The notes beneath the pieces were generated by a model. It was given only the letters and a program-made list of their open reading frames with translations, was not told the origin of the DNA and searched no databases. From RBG-16-66-20 sp049651845 (GTDB taxonomy: Bacteria > Pseudomonadota > Gammaproteobacteria > Burkholderiales > SG8-39), in assembly GCA_049651845.1 (NCBI GenBank), contig JBASCW010000012.1, forward strand, positions 1 through 10,655: a stretch of 10,655 nucleotides of DNA. Direction: 5' to 3'. Positions within the stretch are counted from its first letter, which is position 1. Each line of letters opens with the position of its first letter. Shown here piece by piece: positions 1 through 6,887 of the stretch. Made by a program: the position numbers and the translations under genes.

Positions 1-528
1 CAGCAGCAGCGCGCAGGCGGCGAGCGCGAGGTAGGCGCCGCGCCAGCCGAATGCGTCGATCCACCAGGCGGCGAGCGGCGGCGCGAGCAGGTTGCCCGCG
101 CCGATCCCCGACACGGCGACACCCGAAGCGAGCACGCGGTGCCGGTCGAACCAGGGCTGCACCGCCGCGACCGAGGGAACGTAGGTGAGGCCGATGCCGA
201 CGCCGAGGCCGATCGAGTAGGTCGCGTAGAGCACCTCGATCGAGCGCGCGCAGCTCGCCGCCGCGAGTCCGGCCGCGAGGCAGCCCACGCCCGCGAGCGC
301 GACGATGCGCGTGCCGTAGCGGTCGGCGAGCATGCCGCCGGGCGCGCCGAGCAGGAAGTACAGGAACGCGCACAGCGAGAACACCAGCGACACGTGCGCG
401 CGCGAGGCGCCGAACTCGGACTCGAAGGCGCGGAAGAACGCGGCGAAGGAATAGGCCGCGCCGAAGCCCACGAACATCAGGGTGAAGGCGCACAGCACCA
501 CCACCCAGCCGTAGGCGGCGCGGCTCAA
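1..528 (-). CDS. MFS transporter, monocarboxylate-porter (MCT/OFA-like) type, 3' end cut by window edge
   Basis: This is the N-terminal 176 residues of an inner-membrane secondary transporter. Reading leftward from 528 gives MSRAAYGWVVVLCAF, then LMFVGFGAAYSF, the usual first helix of monocarboxylate-type MFS proteins. The cytoplasmic motif A (GGMLADRYGTR, residues about 64-74) lies between helices 2 and 3. A VLASGVAVSGIGAG segment (about 132-145) follows in helix 5, and WRGAY (162-166) leads into helix 6. The start is inferred: a TTG at 528-526, one base after the stop of the RidA-family gene. It is preferred because the conserved YGWVVV segment lies upstream of the first ATG (477). A purine-rich GAGGAAG at 545-539 could be its ribosome binding site, though about 12 bases away, so translational coupling is likely. 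It is the last visible gene of a four-gene operon. Family members often carry small organic acids; the substrate here is unknown. Confidence 0.85.
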   Translation of the reverse strand, partial: MSRAAYGWVVVLCAFTLMFVGFGAAYSFAAFFRAFESEFGASRAHVSLVFSLCAFLYFLLGAPGGMLADRYGTRIVALAGVGCLAAGLAAASCARSIEVLYATYSIGLGVGIGLTYVPSVAAVQPWFDRHRVLASGVAVSGIGAGNLLAPPLAAWWIDAFGWRGAYLALAACALLL

Positions 529-529
529 C

Positions 530-985
530 TCAGCGCTTCTTCCTCTTCGGCGCCGCGGGCGCGGCTTTCGCAGGCACCGGCTTCTCGGCCACCGCGGCGA
601 TCACCTCGACTTCCAGCAGCAGGTCGTCGTGCACCAGGCGCTCGACGCCGATCAGCGTGCTCGCCGGCAGGTGCCTGGGATCCAGGTAGCGCGAGCGCAC
701 CTCGCGGTACAGGTTCACCGCGTCGTCGTTCATGTTCACCATGTAGCCGTTCAGCTTGACCACGTCGCTCCAGCGCGCGCCCGCCGCCTTGAGGTTGTGC
801 GAGAGCGACCTGAACACCTGCTCGGCCTGCGCGCGCATGTCGTCCTTGCCGATCACGAAGCCGTCGCGGTCATAGCTCACCTGACCCGACACATAGACCA
901 TGCGCGCCGGCCCCGAAACCGCGACCGTATGCGTGAAGAACGGCGAGTGAAAAATTTCCTTCGGATTCAGGTATTGCTTGCGCAT
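530..985 (-). CDS. RidA/YjgF/YER057c/UK114 family protein with a basic C-terminal tail
   Basis: This 151-residue protein has the chorismate-mutase-like RidA fold. Visible markers are VYVSGQVSYDRDG (31-42), the QAEQVFRSLSHNLKAAGA helix (53-70), DVVKLNGYMVNMND (75-88) and the final strand LLLEVEVIAAV (122-132). RidA proteins are small soluble homotrimers. The archetype hydrolyses reactive enamines and imines such as 2-aminoacrylate made by PLP enzymes. Here the PARS motif that supplies the substrate-binding arginine (Arg105 in E. coli RidA) reads PAST (107-110), so the arginine is missing. This suggests one of the Rid subfamilies for which imine deaminase activity has not been shown. Residues 133-151 form an unusual Lys/Ala/Pro-rich tail ending KRKKR. 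The start at 985 follows GGAGG with 5-base spacing. A longer in-frame start at 1066 would overlap the upstream gene and lacks family similarity. Confidence 0.9.
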   Translation of the reverse strand: MRKQYLNPKEIFHSPFFTHTVAVSGPARMVYVSGQVSYDRDGFVIGKDDMRAQAEQVFRSLSHNLKAAGARWSDVVKLNGYMVNMNDDAVNLYREVRSRYLDPRHLPASTLIGVERLVHDDLLLEVEVIAAVAEKPVPAKAAPAAPKRKKR

Positions 986-990
986 GCGGT

Positions 991-995
991 CCTCC
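991..995 (-). promoter_or_regulatory. Shine-Dalgarno site fixing the RidA-family start
   Basis: GGAGG on the minus strand, 5 bases before the ATG at 985-983. It decides for the 151-residue form over the 178-residue form starting at 1066. It sits inside the 13-base gap after the aldolase-like gene. Confidence 0.75.
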
Positions 996-998
996 AGC

Positions 999-2069
999 CT
1001 AGGTGAGCGCGCCGCGTGCGGTGATCGGCCACAGCGCTTCCACGACGCCCCCTCGGACGCAAACATACCAGTCGTACAGGTTCACCGTGGGGTCGCAATG
1101 CCCCGGCACCAGCAGCAATTTATCGCCCAGTCCCGGCGCCGGCGCACCGGGCGCGATCTCGACCCAGCCATGCTCGTCGGAGGCGTGCGTATAGCTGAGG
1201 CCCGGCCGCTCCCACACTGCGGGCATGCCCGAATCGACGCTGGATGCCTTGAGCCCCGCGTCCACGATCGCCAGCGCCGGTCCCGGCCGGCTCATCACGC
1301 CGGCAAGCACGAACAGCGAGTGCTCGAAGCGCGGCATCGGCGGCGCCCACTCGTTGCGCGCGTAGTCCCAGTCCATGAACACGTAGGAGCCGGGCTGGAT
1401 CTCGTCCCAGGCGCCCTGCTCGACCTCGAACATGAAGGTGCCGCTGCCCGCGCCGGTGACGATCGGGCAGTCGATGCCGGTGCCCTTGAGCAGCGCCTTG
1501 GTGTTCTTCACGAGCAATGCCGAGTTCTGGATGACCGCGCGGCGCTCCTGAGCCGCGCGGATGTGCTGCGCGCGGCCGTGGTAGGCGTGCAGGCCGGCGA
1601 AGCGCAGGCCGGGCGAGGCGACGATCGCGCGCGCGAGCTCGAGCGCGGGCGCACCGGGCGCGATGCCGCAGCGGCGCATGCCGACCTCGAGCTCGATGTA
1701 GGTGTCGATCGTGACCGCGGCGCGCCGCGCCGCGGCCTGCAGCTCGCGCAGCGCGTCGGCGTCGTCCACGCACACTCCGATGCGCGCGCCGACGATCTCG
1801 TTGGACACCAGCACGTCGGCGATGCCGCCCTCGACCATGGCCTCGGCTTCCGACACCTTCTGGCAGCACACGCCGACCGCGCCCGCGGCGACCTGGCGGC
1901 GCGCGATCTCGGGGCATTTGTGGGTCTTCGCGTGCGCGCGCACGCGCACGCGCCCGCGCACGGCCTGCGCGAGCCGCTTGAGATTGGTCTCGAAGGCGTC
2001 CAGATCCAGGATCAGCGCCGGCGTGTCGACCTCCTCCAGGCGCATGCCGATTTCGGCCGGTGCTTTCAT
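999..2069 (-). CDS. PLP-dependent D-threonine aldolase / D-serine dehydratase (DSD1)-like enzyme
   Basis: This 356-residue fold-type III (alanine-racemase-like) PLP enzyme belongs to the DSD1 / D-threonine aldolase / 3-hydroxy-D-aspartate aldolase family. It opens with VDTPALILDLDAFETNL (14-30), followed by RAHAKTHKCPEIA (44-56); Lys48 is the expected Schiff-base lysine. Other family landmarks are VGVCCQKVSEAEAM (66-78), SNEIVG (89-94), the barrel strand FAGLHAYHGRAQH (157-169), GAGSGTF (206-212) and the metal site PGHCDPTVN (322-330). His324 and Asp326 make an HxD pair like that of D-threonine aldolases; D-serine dehydratase uses HxC. I infer retro-aldol cleavage of a D-beta-hydroxy amino acid to glycine or a related product plus an aldehyde or ketoacid, needing a divalent metal. 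Its ATG overlaps the upstream MFS stop (ATGA), so translation is probably coupled. The exact substrate is uncertain. Confidence 0.88.
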   Translation of the reverse strand: MKAPAEIGMRLEEVDTPALILDLDAFETNLKRLAQAVRGRVRVRAHAKTHKCPEIARRQVAAGAVGVCCQKVSEAEAMVEGGIADVLVSNEIVGARIGVCVDDADALRELQAAARRAAVTIDTYIELEVGMRRCGIAPGAPALELARAIVASPGLRFAGLHAYHGRAQHIRAAQERRAVIQNSALLVKNTKALLKGTGIDCPIVTGAGSGTFMFEVEQGAWDEIQPGSYVFMDWDYARNEWAPPMPRFEHSLFVLAGVMSRPGPALAIVDAGLKASSVDSGMPAVWERPGLSYTHASDEHGWVEIAPGAPAPGLGDKLLLVPGHCDPTVNLYDWYVCVRGGVVEALWPITARGALT

Positions 2070-3253
2070 TTATTTGGTTTTCTAGAAATGAAGAGCAAGA
2101 ACGTCAATCCAAGAATGATGATCACGATCAGCGGCGCGGCTGCGTAGTTGACCTTTTCCCAGCCGGCGTTGGTGACGATCATGCCCGAAGACAGCGACGA
2201 CAGCGTCATCATCGCGAAGATCGCGAACTCGTTGGCGCCCTGCGCCCGCGCGCGCTCCTCGGGCCGGTAGGTCTCGGTGAGCAGCGTGGTGCCGCCGATG
2301 TAGAGGAAGTTCCAGCCCACGCCGAGCAGCACCAGCGACCACCAGAAATGGCTAACTTCCACGCCCGAGAGCGCCATGGCGATGGCGGCGACGTTGAGCA
2401 GCGCGCCGGCGAACATCACCGCCACCGTGCCGAAGCGCCGGATCAGGCCGCCGGTCACGAAGGACGGCGCGAACATCGCCACCACGTGCGAGGAAATCAC
2501 GAACGCGGCGTCGCCGTACGGATGCCCGCAGACGCGCATCGCGAGCGGCGTCGAGGTCATGAGAAAATTCATCACGCCGTAGCCGAGCGACCCCGACAGC
2601 ACCGCGACGATGTACTTCGGCTGGCGCGCGATCTGGGCGAGCGGCCGCCCGGTTGCGGCCTGCTCCTGCGCGCTCAGGTTCGGCACGCGGACGCGCGCGA
2701 GCAGCGCCATCGTCACCAGCACGAACGCGATGAGCGCGAGGTAGGCGCCCGTGAAGCGCGGCCCGACGAGGTCGACCGTGAGCCGGCTCGCGCTCGGGCC
2801 GAGGATGCCGCCCACCAGGCCGCCCGCGAGCACCAGCGACACCGCGGTGGCGCGGGATTCGGGCGGCGCCACCTCGGCGGCGACGAAGCGGTAGTACTGG
2901 CCGAAAGCGTTGTAGAAGCCGTAGACCAGCGCGCCCGCGCACAGCAGCGCGAAGCTCGACTGCCAGACGGCGGCCGCGCACAGCAGCGCGCCGGCGATGC
3001 CGATCGCCGCGCCGCGGATCAGGCCGGCCTGGCGCCCCACCCGCTTCATGTACTGCGAGGCGGGCATGGTGGCGATCGCGCCGCCCACCACCCAGCAGGT
3101 CACCGGCAGCGTGGCGAGCGTCGCCGTGGGCGCGAGTGCGAGGCCGGCCAGGCCGTTGACCGCGATCAGCGTCGAGTTGTTGGCCATCAGCATCGCCTGG
3201 CAGGCGGAGAGCAGGCCGATGCTGCGGCGGGTATTGCCAGCGCTACTGTGCAT
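2066..3253 (-). CDS. MFS transporter, first gene of the aldolase/RidA operon
   Basis: This 395-residue polytopic membrane protein is of usual MFS size, with about 12 hydrophobic segments. Examples are residues 41-61, 79-96, 100-115, 136-153, 169-187 and, near the end, 372-390 (a run of Ile/Leu/Val before RKPNK). A degenerate motif A, QYMKRVGRQAGL (67-78), lies between helices 2 and 3, and ESRATAVS (132-139) leads into helix 5. A longer hydrophilic loop, about 190-210, separates the two six-helix halves. It is a secondary transporter of unknown substrate. It belongs to a different MFS branch from the operon's last gene, so the two may act in import and export, or on substrate and product. The stop overlaps the next gene's ATG (ATGA). 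The chosen ATG at 3253 has no convincing Shine-Dalgarno; later in-frame starts would cut into helix 1. Confidence 0.88.
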   Translation of the reverse strand: MHSSAGNTRRSIGLLSACQAMLMANNSTLIAVNGLAGLALAPTATLATLPVTCWVVGGAIATMPASQYMKRVGRQAGLIRGAAIGIAGALLCAAAVWQSSFALLCAGALVYGFYNAFGQYYRFVAAEVAPPESRATAVSLVLAGGLVGGILGPSASRLTVDLVGPRFTGAYLALIAFVLVTMALLARVRVPNLSAQEQAATGRPLAQIARQPKYIVAVLSGSLGYGVMNFLMTSTPLAMRVCGHPYGDAAFVISSHVVAMFAPSFVTGGLIRRFGTVAVMFAGALLNVAAIAMALSGVEVSHFWWSLVLLGVGWNFLYIGGTTLLTETYRPEERARAQGANEFAIFAMMTLSSLSSGMIVTNAGWEKVNYAAAPLIVIIILGLTFLLFISRKPNK

Positions 3254-3262
3254 CTATACAGT
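3234..3262 (+). promoter_or_regulatory. Possible sigma-70 promoter for the radical SAM operon
   Basis: TTGCCA at 3234-3239 matches the -35 consensus at 5 of 6 positions. With a 17-base spacer it is followed by TACAGT (3257-3262, 4 of 6 to the -10 consensus); TATACA at 3255-3260 is an alternative with a 15-base spacer. The predicted transcript would start about 20-25 bases before the ATG at 3292. The element overlaps the first codons of the divergent MFS gene. On the opposite strand, TAGAAT at 3285-3280 is a possible -10 for the MFS operon but has no recognisable -35. Confidence 0.3.
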
Positions 3263-3291
3263 ACCGGAAAGGGAGAGCAATTCTAGAACGA

Positions 3292-4395
3292 ATGACCAAG
3301 CTTCGCGGCGCACTTTCGCAGATTCAGGGACGCTTCGAGAAAGAGGCCCGCTCGACGTACGACGACGGCTGGAGGCCGTCGGGCGATGATGGCTGGGCCG
3401 CTGAAGAACAGATCAATGAAACTTTCAAGACAACAGTAACCGAAGAGCGGGCGCGTTCCATCATCGCGCGCAACGACTCGCCCGACATCCCCTTCGAACA
3501 ATCGATCAACGCTTACCGCGGCTGCGAGCACGGCTGCGTCTACTGCTACGCGCGGCCGAGCCACGCCTACCTGGAACTCTCGCCGGGCCTCGACTTCGAG
3601 ACCCGCCTCTTCGCCAAGACCAATGCGGTGGATCTCCTCAGGCAGGAGCTGGCGAAAAAGGGCTACCGCGTGAGCCCGATCGCCTTCGGCACCAACACCG
3701 ACTGCTACCAGCCGGTCGAGCGCCGCTACGGCATCATGCGCGGCCTGCTCAGAGTGCTCGCGGACTGCGACCACCCGCTCACCATCGTCACCAAGTCGGC
3801 GCTCATCGAGCGCGACATCGACCTGCTCGCGCCGATGGCGAAGAAGAACCTCGTCAAGGCCTTCGTCTCGGTCACGACGCTGGACCACCGGCTCGCGCGC
3901 ACGCTCGAGCCGCGCGCGGCGAGCCCGGGCCGTAGGGTGGACGCGATCCGTGCGCTCGCCGGGGCCGGCATCCCCGTCGGCGTGATGGTCGCGCCGCTGA
4001 TCCCGGCGCTCACCGACAAGACGCTCGAAGCGGTGCTCGAAGCTGGCGCCCAAGCGGGCGCCACGATGGCCGGCTGGATCCTGCTGCGCCTGCCGAACGA
4101 AGTGCGGCCGCTGTTCAAGGAATGGCTCGCGGCGCACCAGCCGCAGCGCGCCGACCACGTGATGAGCATCGTCCGGCAGACGCGCGGCGGGCGCGAGAAC
4201 GACCCGAACTTCGGCTCGCGCATGACCGGCAGCGGCAACTTCGTGGAGCTGATCCGCCAGCGCTTCGAGGTCGCCTGCCGGCGCTTGGGCCTCAACCGCG
4301 AGGACAGCCACATGGCTTCGCGCGGCGGTCTCGATTGCACGCGCTTCCGCCCGCCCGCGCCTGCGGAGGCGAGCGGCCAGATGGGCCTGTTCTGA
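3292..4395 (+). CDS. PA0069-family radical SAM protein (SplB-related)
   Basis: This 367-residue protein carries a radical SAM 4Fe-4S motif, CEHGCVYCYARPSH: cysteines 78, 82 and 85 in the C-x3-C-x2-C pattern. It is embedded in the family signature NDSPDIPFEQSINAYRG (61-77) and followed by LELSPGLDFETRLFAK (about 94-109). Further landmarks are PIAFGTNTDCYQPVERRYG, HPLTIVTKSALIERDIDLL, FVSVTTLD and VGVMVAPLIPALTD, covering the partial TIM barrel. The protein ends QMGLF, a typical terminus for this family. Members resemble spore photoproduct lyase (SplB) in the core, but their substrate is unknown to me. The family's DDGW segment appears twice close together (24-27 and 32-35). The start at 3292 is the only reasonable ATG; GGGAG at 3271-3275 is rather far upstream for a ribosome site. 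It heads a plus-strand operon with the VanZ-like and MATE genes. Confidence 0.9.
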   Translation: MTKLRGALSQIQGRFEKEARSTYDDGWRPSGDDGWAAEEQINETFKTTVTEERARSIIARNDSPDIPFEQSINAYRGCEHGCVYCYARPSHAYLELSPGLDFETRLFAKTNAVDLLRQELAKKGYRVSPIAFGTNTDCYQPVERRYGIMRGLLRVLADCDHPLTIVTKSALIERDIDLLAPMAKKNLVKAFVSVTTLDHRLARTLEPRAASPGRRVDAIRALAGAGIPVGVMVAPLIPALTDKTLEAVLEAGAQAGATMAGWILLRLPNEVRPLFKEWLAAHQPQRADHVMSIVRQTRGGRENDPNFGSRMTGSGNFVELIRQRFEVACRRLGLNREDSHMASRGGLDCTRFRPPAPAEASGQMGLF

Positions 4396-4745
4396 AGCGC
4401 AAGCTCTGCGTCGCGGCCGGCTGGGCGCTCGTCGCGGCGATCGTCTGGCTCTCGCTCACCCCCGCGCCGCCGCGCATCGATATCGAGCAAGGCGACAAGC
4501 TGGGTCACTTCCTCGGCTACGGCTCGCTCATGCTCTGGTTCTGCCTGCTCTATCCGCGCCGCGCTGCGCGCATCGCTCATGCGCTCGCCTGGACCGGCAT
4601 GGGCGTCGGCCTGGAGTTCATCCAGGGCCAGCTCGGCTACCGCACCTACGAACCTTTCGACATGGTCGCCAACGCGCTCGGCGTGCTGATCGGCTGGGCG
4701 CTCGCGTTCGCCATTCCAGCGGAGTTGGCGCAGAAACTGCGCTAG
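4392..4745 (+). CDS. VanZ-like small membrane protein with probable CTG start
   Basis: This 117-residue integral membrane protein of the VanZ-like family has about four hydrophobic segments: 5-22, 40-54, about 63-77 and 92-110. Conserved positions include DKLGHFLGYGSLMLWF (35-50), Glu75, Gln78, Arg84, Asp90, Asn94 and glycines at 97 and 101. VanZ itself gives low-level teicoplanin resistance, but most relatives have no assigned function. No ATG, GTG or TTG lies in frame between an upstream, family-unlike region and residue 47. The only codon that restores a normal N terminus (MKRKLCVAAGW) is CTG at 4392, which overlaps the TGA of the radical SAM gene as CTGA. Translation therefore probably depends on coupling to that gene. 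The downstream MATE gene begins 9 bases after the stop. The family call is firm; the start is inferred. Confidence 0.8.
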   Translation: MKRKLCVAAGWALVAAIVWLSLTPAPPRIDIEQGDKLGHFLGYGSLMLWFCLLYPRRAARIAHALAWTGMGVGLEFIQGQLGYRTYEPFDMVANALGVLIGWALAFAIPAELAQKLR

Positions 4746-4754
4746 GCTCGGCGC

Positions 4755-6092
4755 GTGTCGGTCCAACGCAGCCCGCTCCTCACCGCGCCGATCGTGCCCA
4801 CGCTCGCGCGGCTCGCGGCGCCGGGCGTCGTGCTCGCCCTGTTCCAGACCTCGGTCTCGGTCGCCGACACCTACTACATCGGCCAGCTCGGCACCGAGTC
4901 GCTCGCGGGCCTCGCGCTGGTGTTCCCGATGGTAATGCTGCTGCAGATGACCTCGGCCGGCGCCATGGGCGGCGGCGTGTCGTCGGCGGTGGCGCGCGCG
5001 CTCGGCGCGGGCAACCGCGACGCGGCGCGCAATCTCGTCGTGCACGGCCTGGTGATCGGCGTCTGCGGCGGCCTGGTGTTCACGCTGCTGCTGCAGCTGT
5101 TCGGGCGCGGGCTCTACCGGCTGCTCGGCGGCCAGGGCGCGCCGCTCGAGCAGGCGCTCGAGTACTCCACGGTCCTGTTCGGCGGCGCAGTGCTGGTGTG
5201 GCTCGCCAATACGCTGGCGAGCGTGCTGCGCGGCAGCGGCAATACGCTCGCTCCCGCGCTCGCCTTCGTCGGCACGGCGCTGGTGCAAATTCCGCTCTCG
5301 GGCGCGCTCACGCTCGGCTGGGGGCCGTTCCCGCGCTGGGGCATCGCCGGCGCGGCGGTCGCGTACGTCATCGCGTTCGGCCTAGCGAGCCTCGCCATGG
5401 CGATCGGCGTCTGGCGCAGCCCGCTGCGGCCCGAGCGCGCGCACTGGCGGCTCGAGGGCCGGCTGTTCCGCGAGATCCTGCGCGTCGGCGCGCTCTCTTC
5501 GGTCTCGGCCCTGCAGACGGTGCTCACCGCGGTGATCCTCACCGGTTTCGTCGCGCGCTTCGGCACCGCCGCGCTCGCCGGCTACGGCGTCGGCGTGCGC
5601 CTGGAGCTGCTGCAGGTGCCGATCGTGTTCGCGATCGCGCAGGCGCTGGTGGTGATGGTGGGCACCAACATCGGCGCCGGCCAGGGCGAGCGCGCCAAGC
5701 GCATCGCCTGGACGGGCACCGCGGCCTCCGCGCTGATATGCCTGGTGATCGGCGGCAGCGTGGCGATCTACCCGCCGCTGTGGATCCACATCTTCAGCGA
5801 CGACGCCGAGGTGATCGCGATCGGCAGCACCTACATGCGCATCGTCGCGCCGTTCTATCCGCTGTTCGGCGCCGGCCTGGCGCTGTATTTCGCCTCGCAA
5901 GGCGCCGGGCAGATGCTGTGGCCCGTGCTCGCCAACACGACGCGGCTGGTGCTGGTGGCCACCGGCGGCGCCCTGGTGATGCAGTTCGAGGGGCCGCTCT
6001 GGGCGCTGTTCGCGGTCATCGCGCTGGGCCTGTCGGTGATCGGCGGCCTGACCGGCCTGGTGGTGGCCAAGGCGCGCTGGACGCGCGACTGA
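4755..6092 (+). CDS. MATE-family multidrug/cation efflux pump
   Basis: This 445-residue inner-membrane antiporter is of typical MATE length with about 12 hydrophobic segments in two related halves. Recognisable positions are TLARLAAPGVVLALFQTSVSV (16-36) followed by ADTYYIGQLGTESLAGLAL, then the long GAMGGGVSSAVARALGAGNRDAARN segment (about 69-93) characteristic of the first MatE domain. The second half shows GFVARFGTAALAGYGVGVRLE and VVMVGTNIGAGQGERAKRIAW (from about 299). MATE proteins expel cationic or drug-like molecules using a Na+ or H+ gradient; the substrate cannot be read here. The start is GTG at 4755, with AGG at 4744-4746 as a weak ribosome site. The upstream neighbour ends 9 bases earlier, so it is probably co-transcribed with it. 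Its stop is 3 bases from that of a convergent gene, with no room for a private terminator. Confidence 0.93.
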   Translation: MSVQRSPLLTAPIVPTLARLAAPGVVLALFQTSVSVADTYYIGQLGTESLAGLALVFPMVMLLQMTSAGAMGGGVSSAVARALGAGNRDAARNLVVHGLVIGVCGGLVFTLLLQLFGRGLYRLLGGQGAPLEQALEYSTVLFGGAVLVWLANTLASVLRGSGNTLAPALAFVGTALVQIPLSGALTLGWGPFPRWGIAGAAVAYVIAFGLASLAMAIGVWRSPLRPERAHWRLEGRLFREILRVGALSSVSALQTVLTAVILTGFVARFGTAALAGYGVGVRLELLQVPIVFAIAQALVVMVGTNIGAGQGERAKRIAWTGTAASALICLVIGGSVAIYPPLWIHIFSDDAEVIAIGSTYMRIVAPFYPLFGAGLALYFASQGAGQMLWPVLANTTRLVLVATGGALVMQFEGPLWALFAVIALGLSVIGGLTGLVVAKARWTRD

Positions 6093-6095
6093 CGC

Positions 6096-6887
6096 TCAAC
6101 CCAGGAAGCCGATCAGCGCGTCGAGCGTGGCGTCCGGCGCCTCGGCCATGAGCGAGTGCCCGGAAGGCCCGATCGTGACGGTTTTCGAATCCGCGATGGC
6201 GGCGGCGAGCGCCTGCGCGGCGCGCGGCGGCGTCATGACGTCGCGCGCGCCGACGACGAACAGCGCCGGACACTTCACTTTCGCCGCCGCCGCCATGCCG
6301 TCGGCGTAGGCGTTGCAGGCGACAAGGTCGGCATGCAGTACGCCGGGGCCGAGGCGCGCCAGGCGCGCGAGCGTATCGCCGTACATCCACATGCCGGGGC
6401 TCGGGTTGCCCGCGAGCGGCACCTGCGCGGCGTGCCCCCAGATGGTCTCCATGTCGTAGGCCGCCTGGTCGTTGCGCTTCGCGGCGTCGAGAAAGGCATC
6501 GGACACCTTCATCGGGTAGGCCACGCCGATCAGGGCGATCTTCTGCGCGGCCTGCGGATAGCGCGCGGCGAATTCGAGCACGGCGAGAGAGCCCATGGAG
6601 TGGCCGACGAGCGCGGCGGATTGGATCTTCCTTTCATCCAGAACCTTCTTTACCCAGTCGGCCATCTCGCCAATGCCAGTCAGCGCCGGGCCTTCGGAGC
6701 GGCCGTGCGCGGGCAGGTCGACGGCAAGCACGTTGAAGCCGTGGTAGCCGAAGTAGCGGCTCTGCAGGCCCCACCAGGAATGGTCGAGGCCTGCGCCGTG
6801 CACGAAGACGATGCTGCGCTTCGCCGGATCGAGCTCGTGCGCCGCCGTGTAGGCGAACGCCTTCCGGCCCTGCAGCGCCAGCTCCAT
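6096..6887 (-). CDS. Alpha/beta-fold hydrolase, last gene of the MetY operon
   Basis: This 263-residue protein is a complete alpha/beta hydrolase. Residues SIVFVHGAGLDHSWWG (25-40) hold the oxyanion-hole HG; VLAVDLPAHGRSEG (53-66) follows; the nucleophile elbow GHSMG (95-99) places Ser97. Asp216 in VGARDVMTP and His244 in PSGHSLM complete the triad. These enzymes hydrolyse esters, thioesters, amides or C-C bonds, and nothing here fixes the substrate. It lacks a signal peptide, so it is presumably cytoplasmic. Its ATG shares one base with the stop of the MetY-type gene (TGATG), implying coupled translation and perhaps a linked role. It is too short (263 against roughly 370 residues) and too different around the nucleophile to be the homoserine O-acetyltransferase MetX. 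Confidence 0.88.
   Translation of the reverse strand: MELALQGRKAFAYTAAHELDPAKRSIVFVHGAGLDHSWWGLQSRYFGYHGFNVLAVDLPAHGRSEGPALTGIGEMADWVKKVLDERKIQSAALVGHSMGSLAVLEFAARYPQAAQKIALIGVAYPMKVSDAFLDAAKRNDQAAYDMETIWGHAAQVPLAGNPSPGMWMYGDTLARLARLGPGVLHADLVACNAYADGMAAAAKVKCPALFVVGARDVMTPPRAAQALAAAIADSKTVTIGPSGHSLMAEAPDATLDALIGFLG

Noticed and set aside
986..1066. Longer 178-residue start for the RidA-family protein
   Set aside because: The extra residues overlap the aldolase-like gene and lack similarity to the family. A good GGAGG sits directly before the ATG at 985.
1929..1965. Alternating CG/CA-rich run, possible Z-DNA or simple repeat
   Set aside because: It is explained by codons for the Arg/Val/Ala-rich stretch just before the PLP lysine motif and is not a regular repeat.
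2080..3288. TTCTAGAA palindrome at 2080-2087 and 3281-3288, flanking the first MFS gene
   Set aside because: The first copy is coding sequence for the transporter's C terminus. Two 8-base palindromes are not enough to infer a site.
3726..5288. A 520-codon open frame on the minus strand, plus similar long antisense frames such as 3283-4311, 978-2147, 2060-3286 and 7022-8827
   Set aside because: They lie opposite recognised genes, have the Arg/Ala/His-rich composition of shadow frames in GC-rich DNA, and show no family similarity.
6090..6098. Shared bidirectional terminator between the convergent MATE and hydrolase genes
   Set aside because: The stops are 3 bases apart and I see no hairpin with a T-run on either side.
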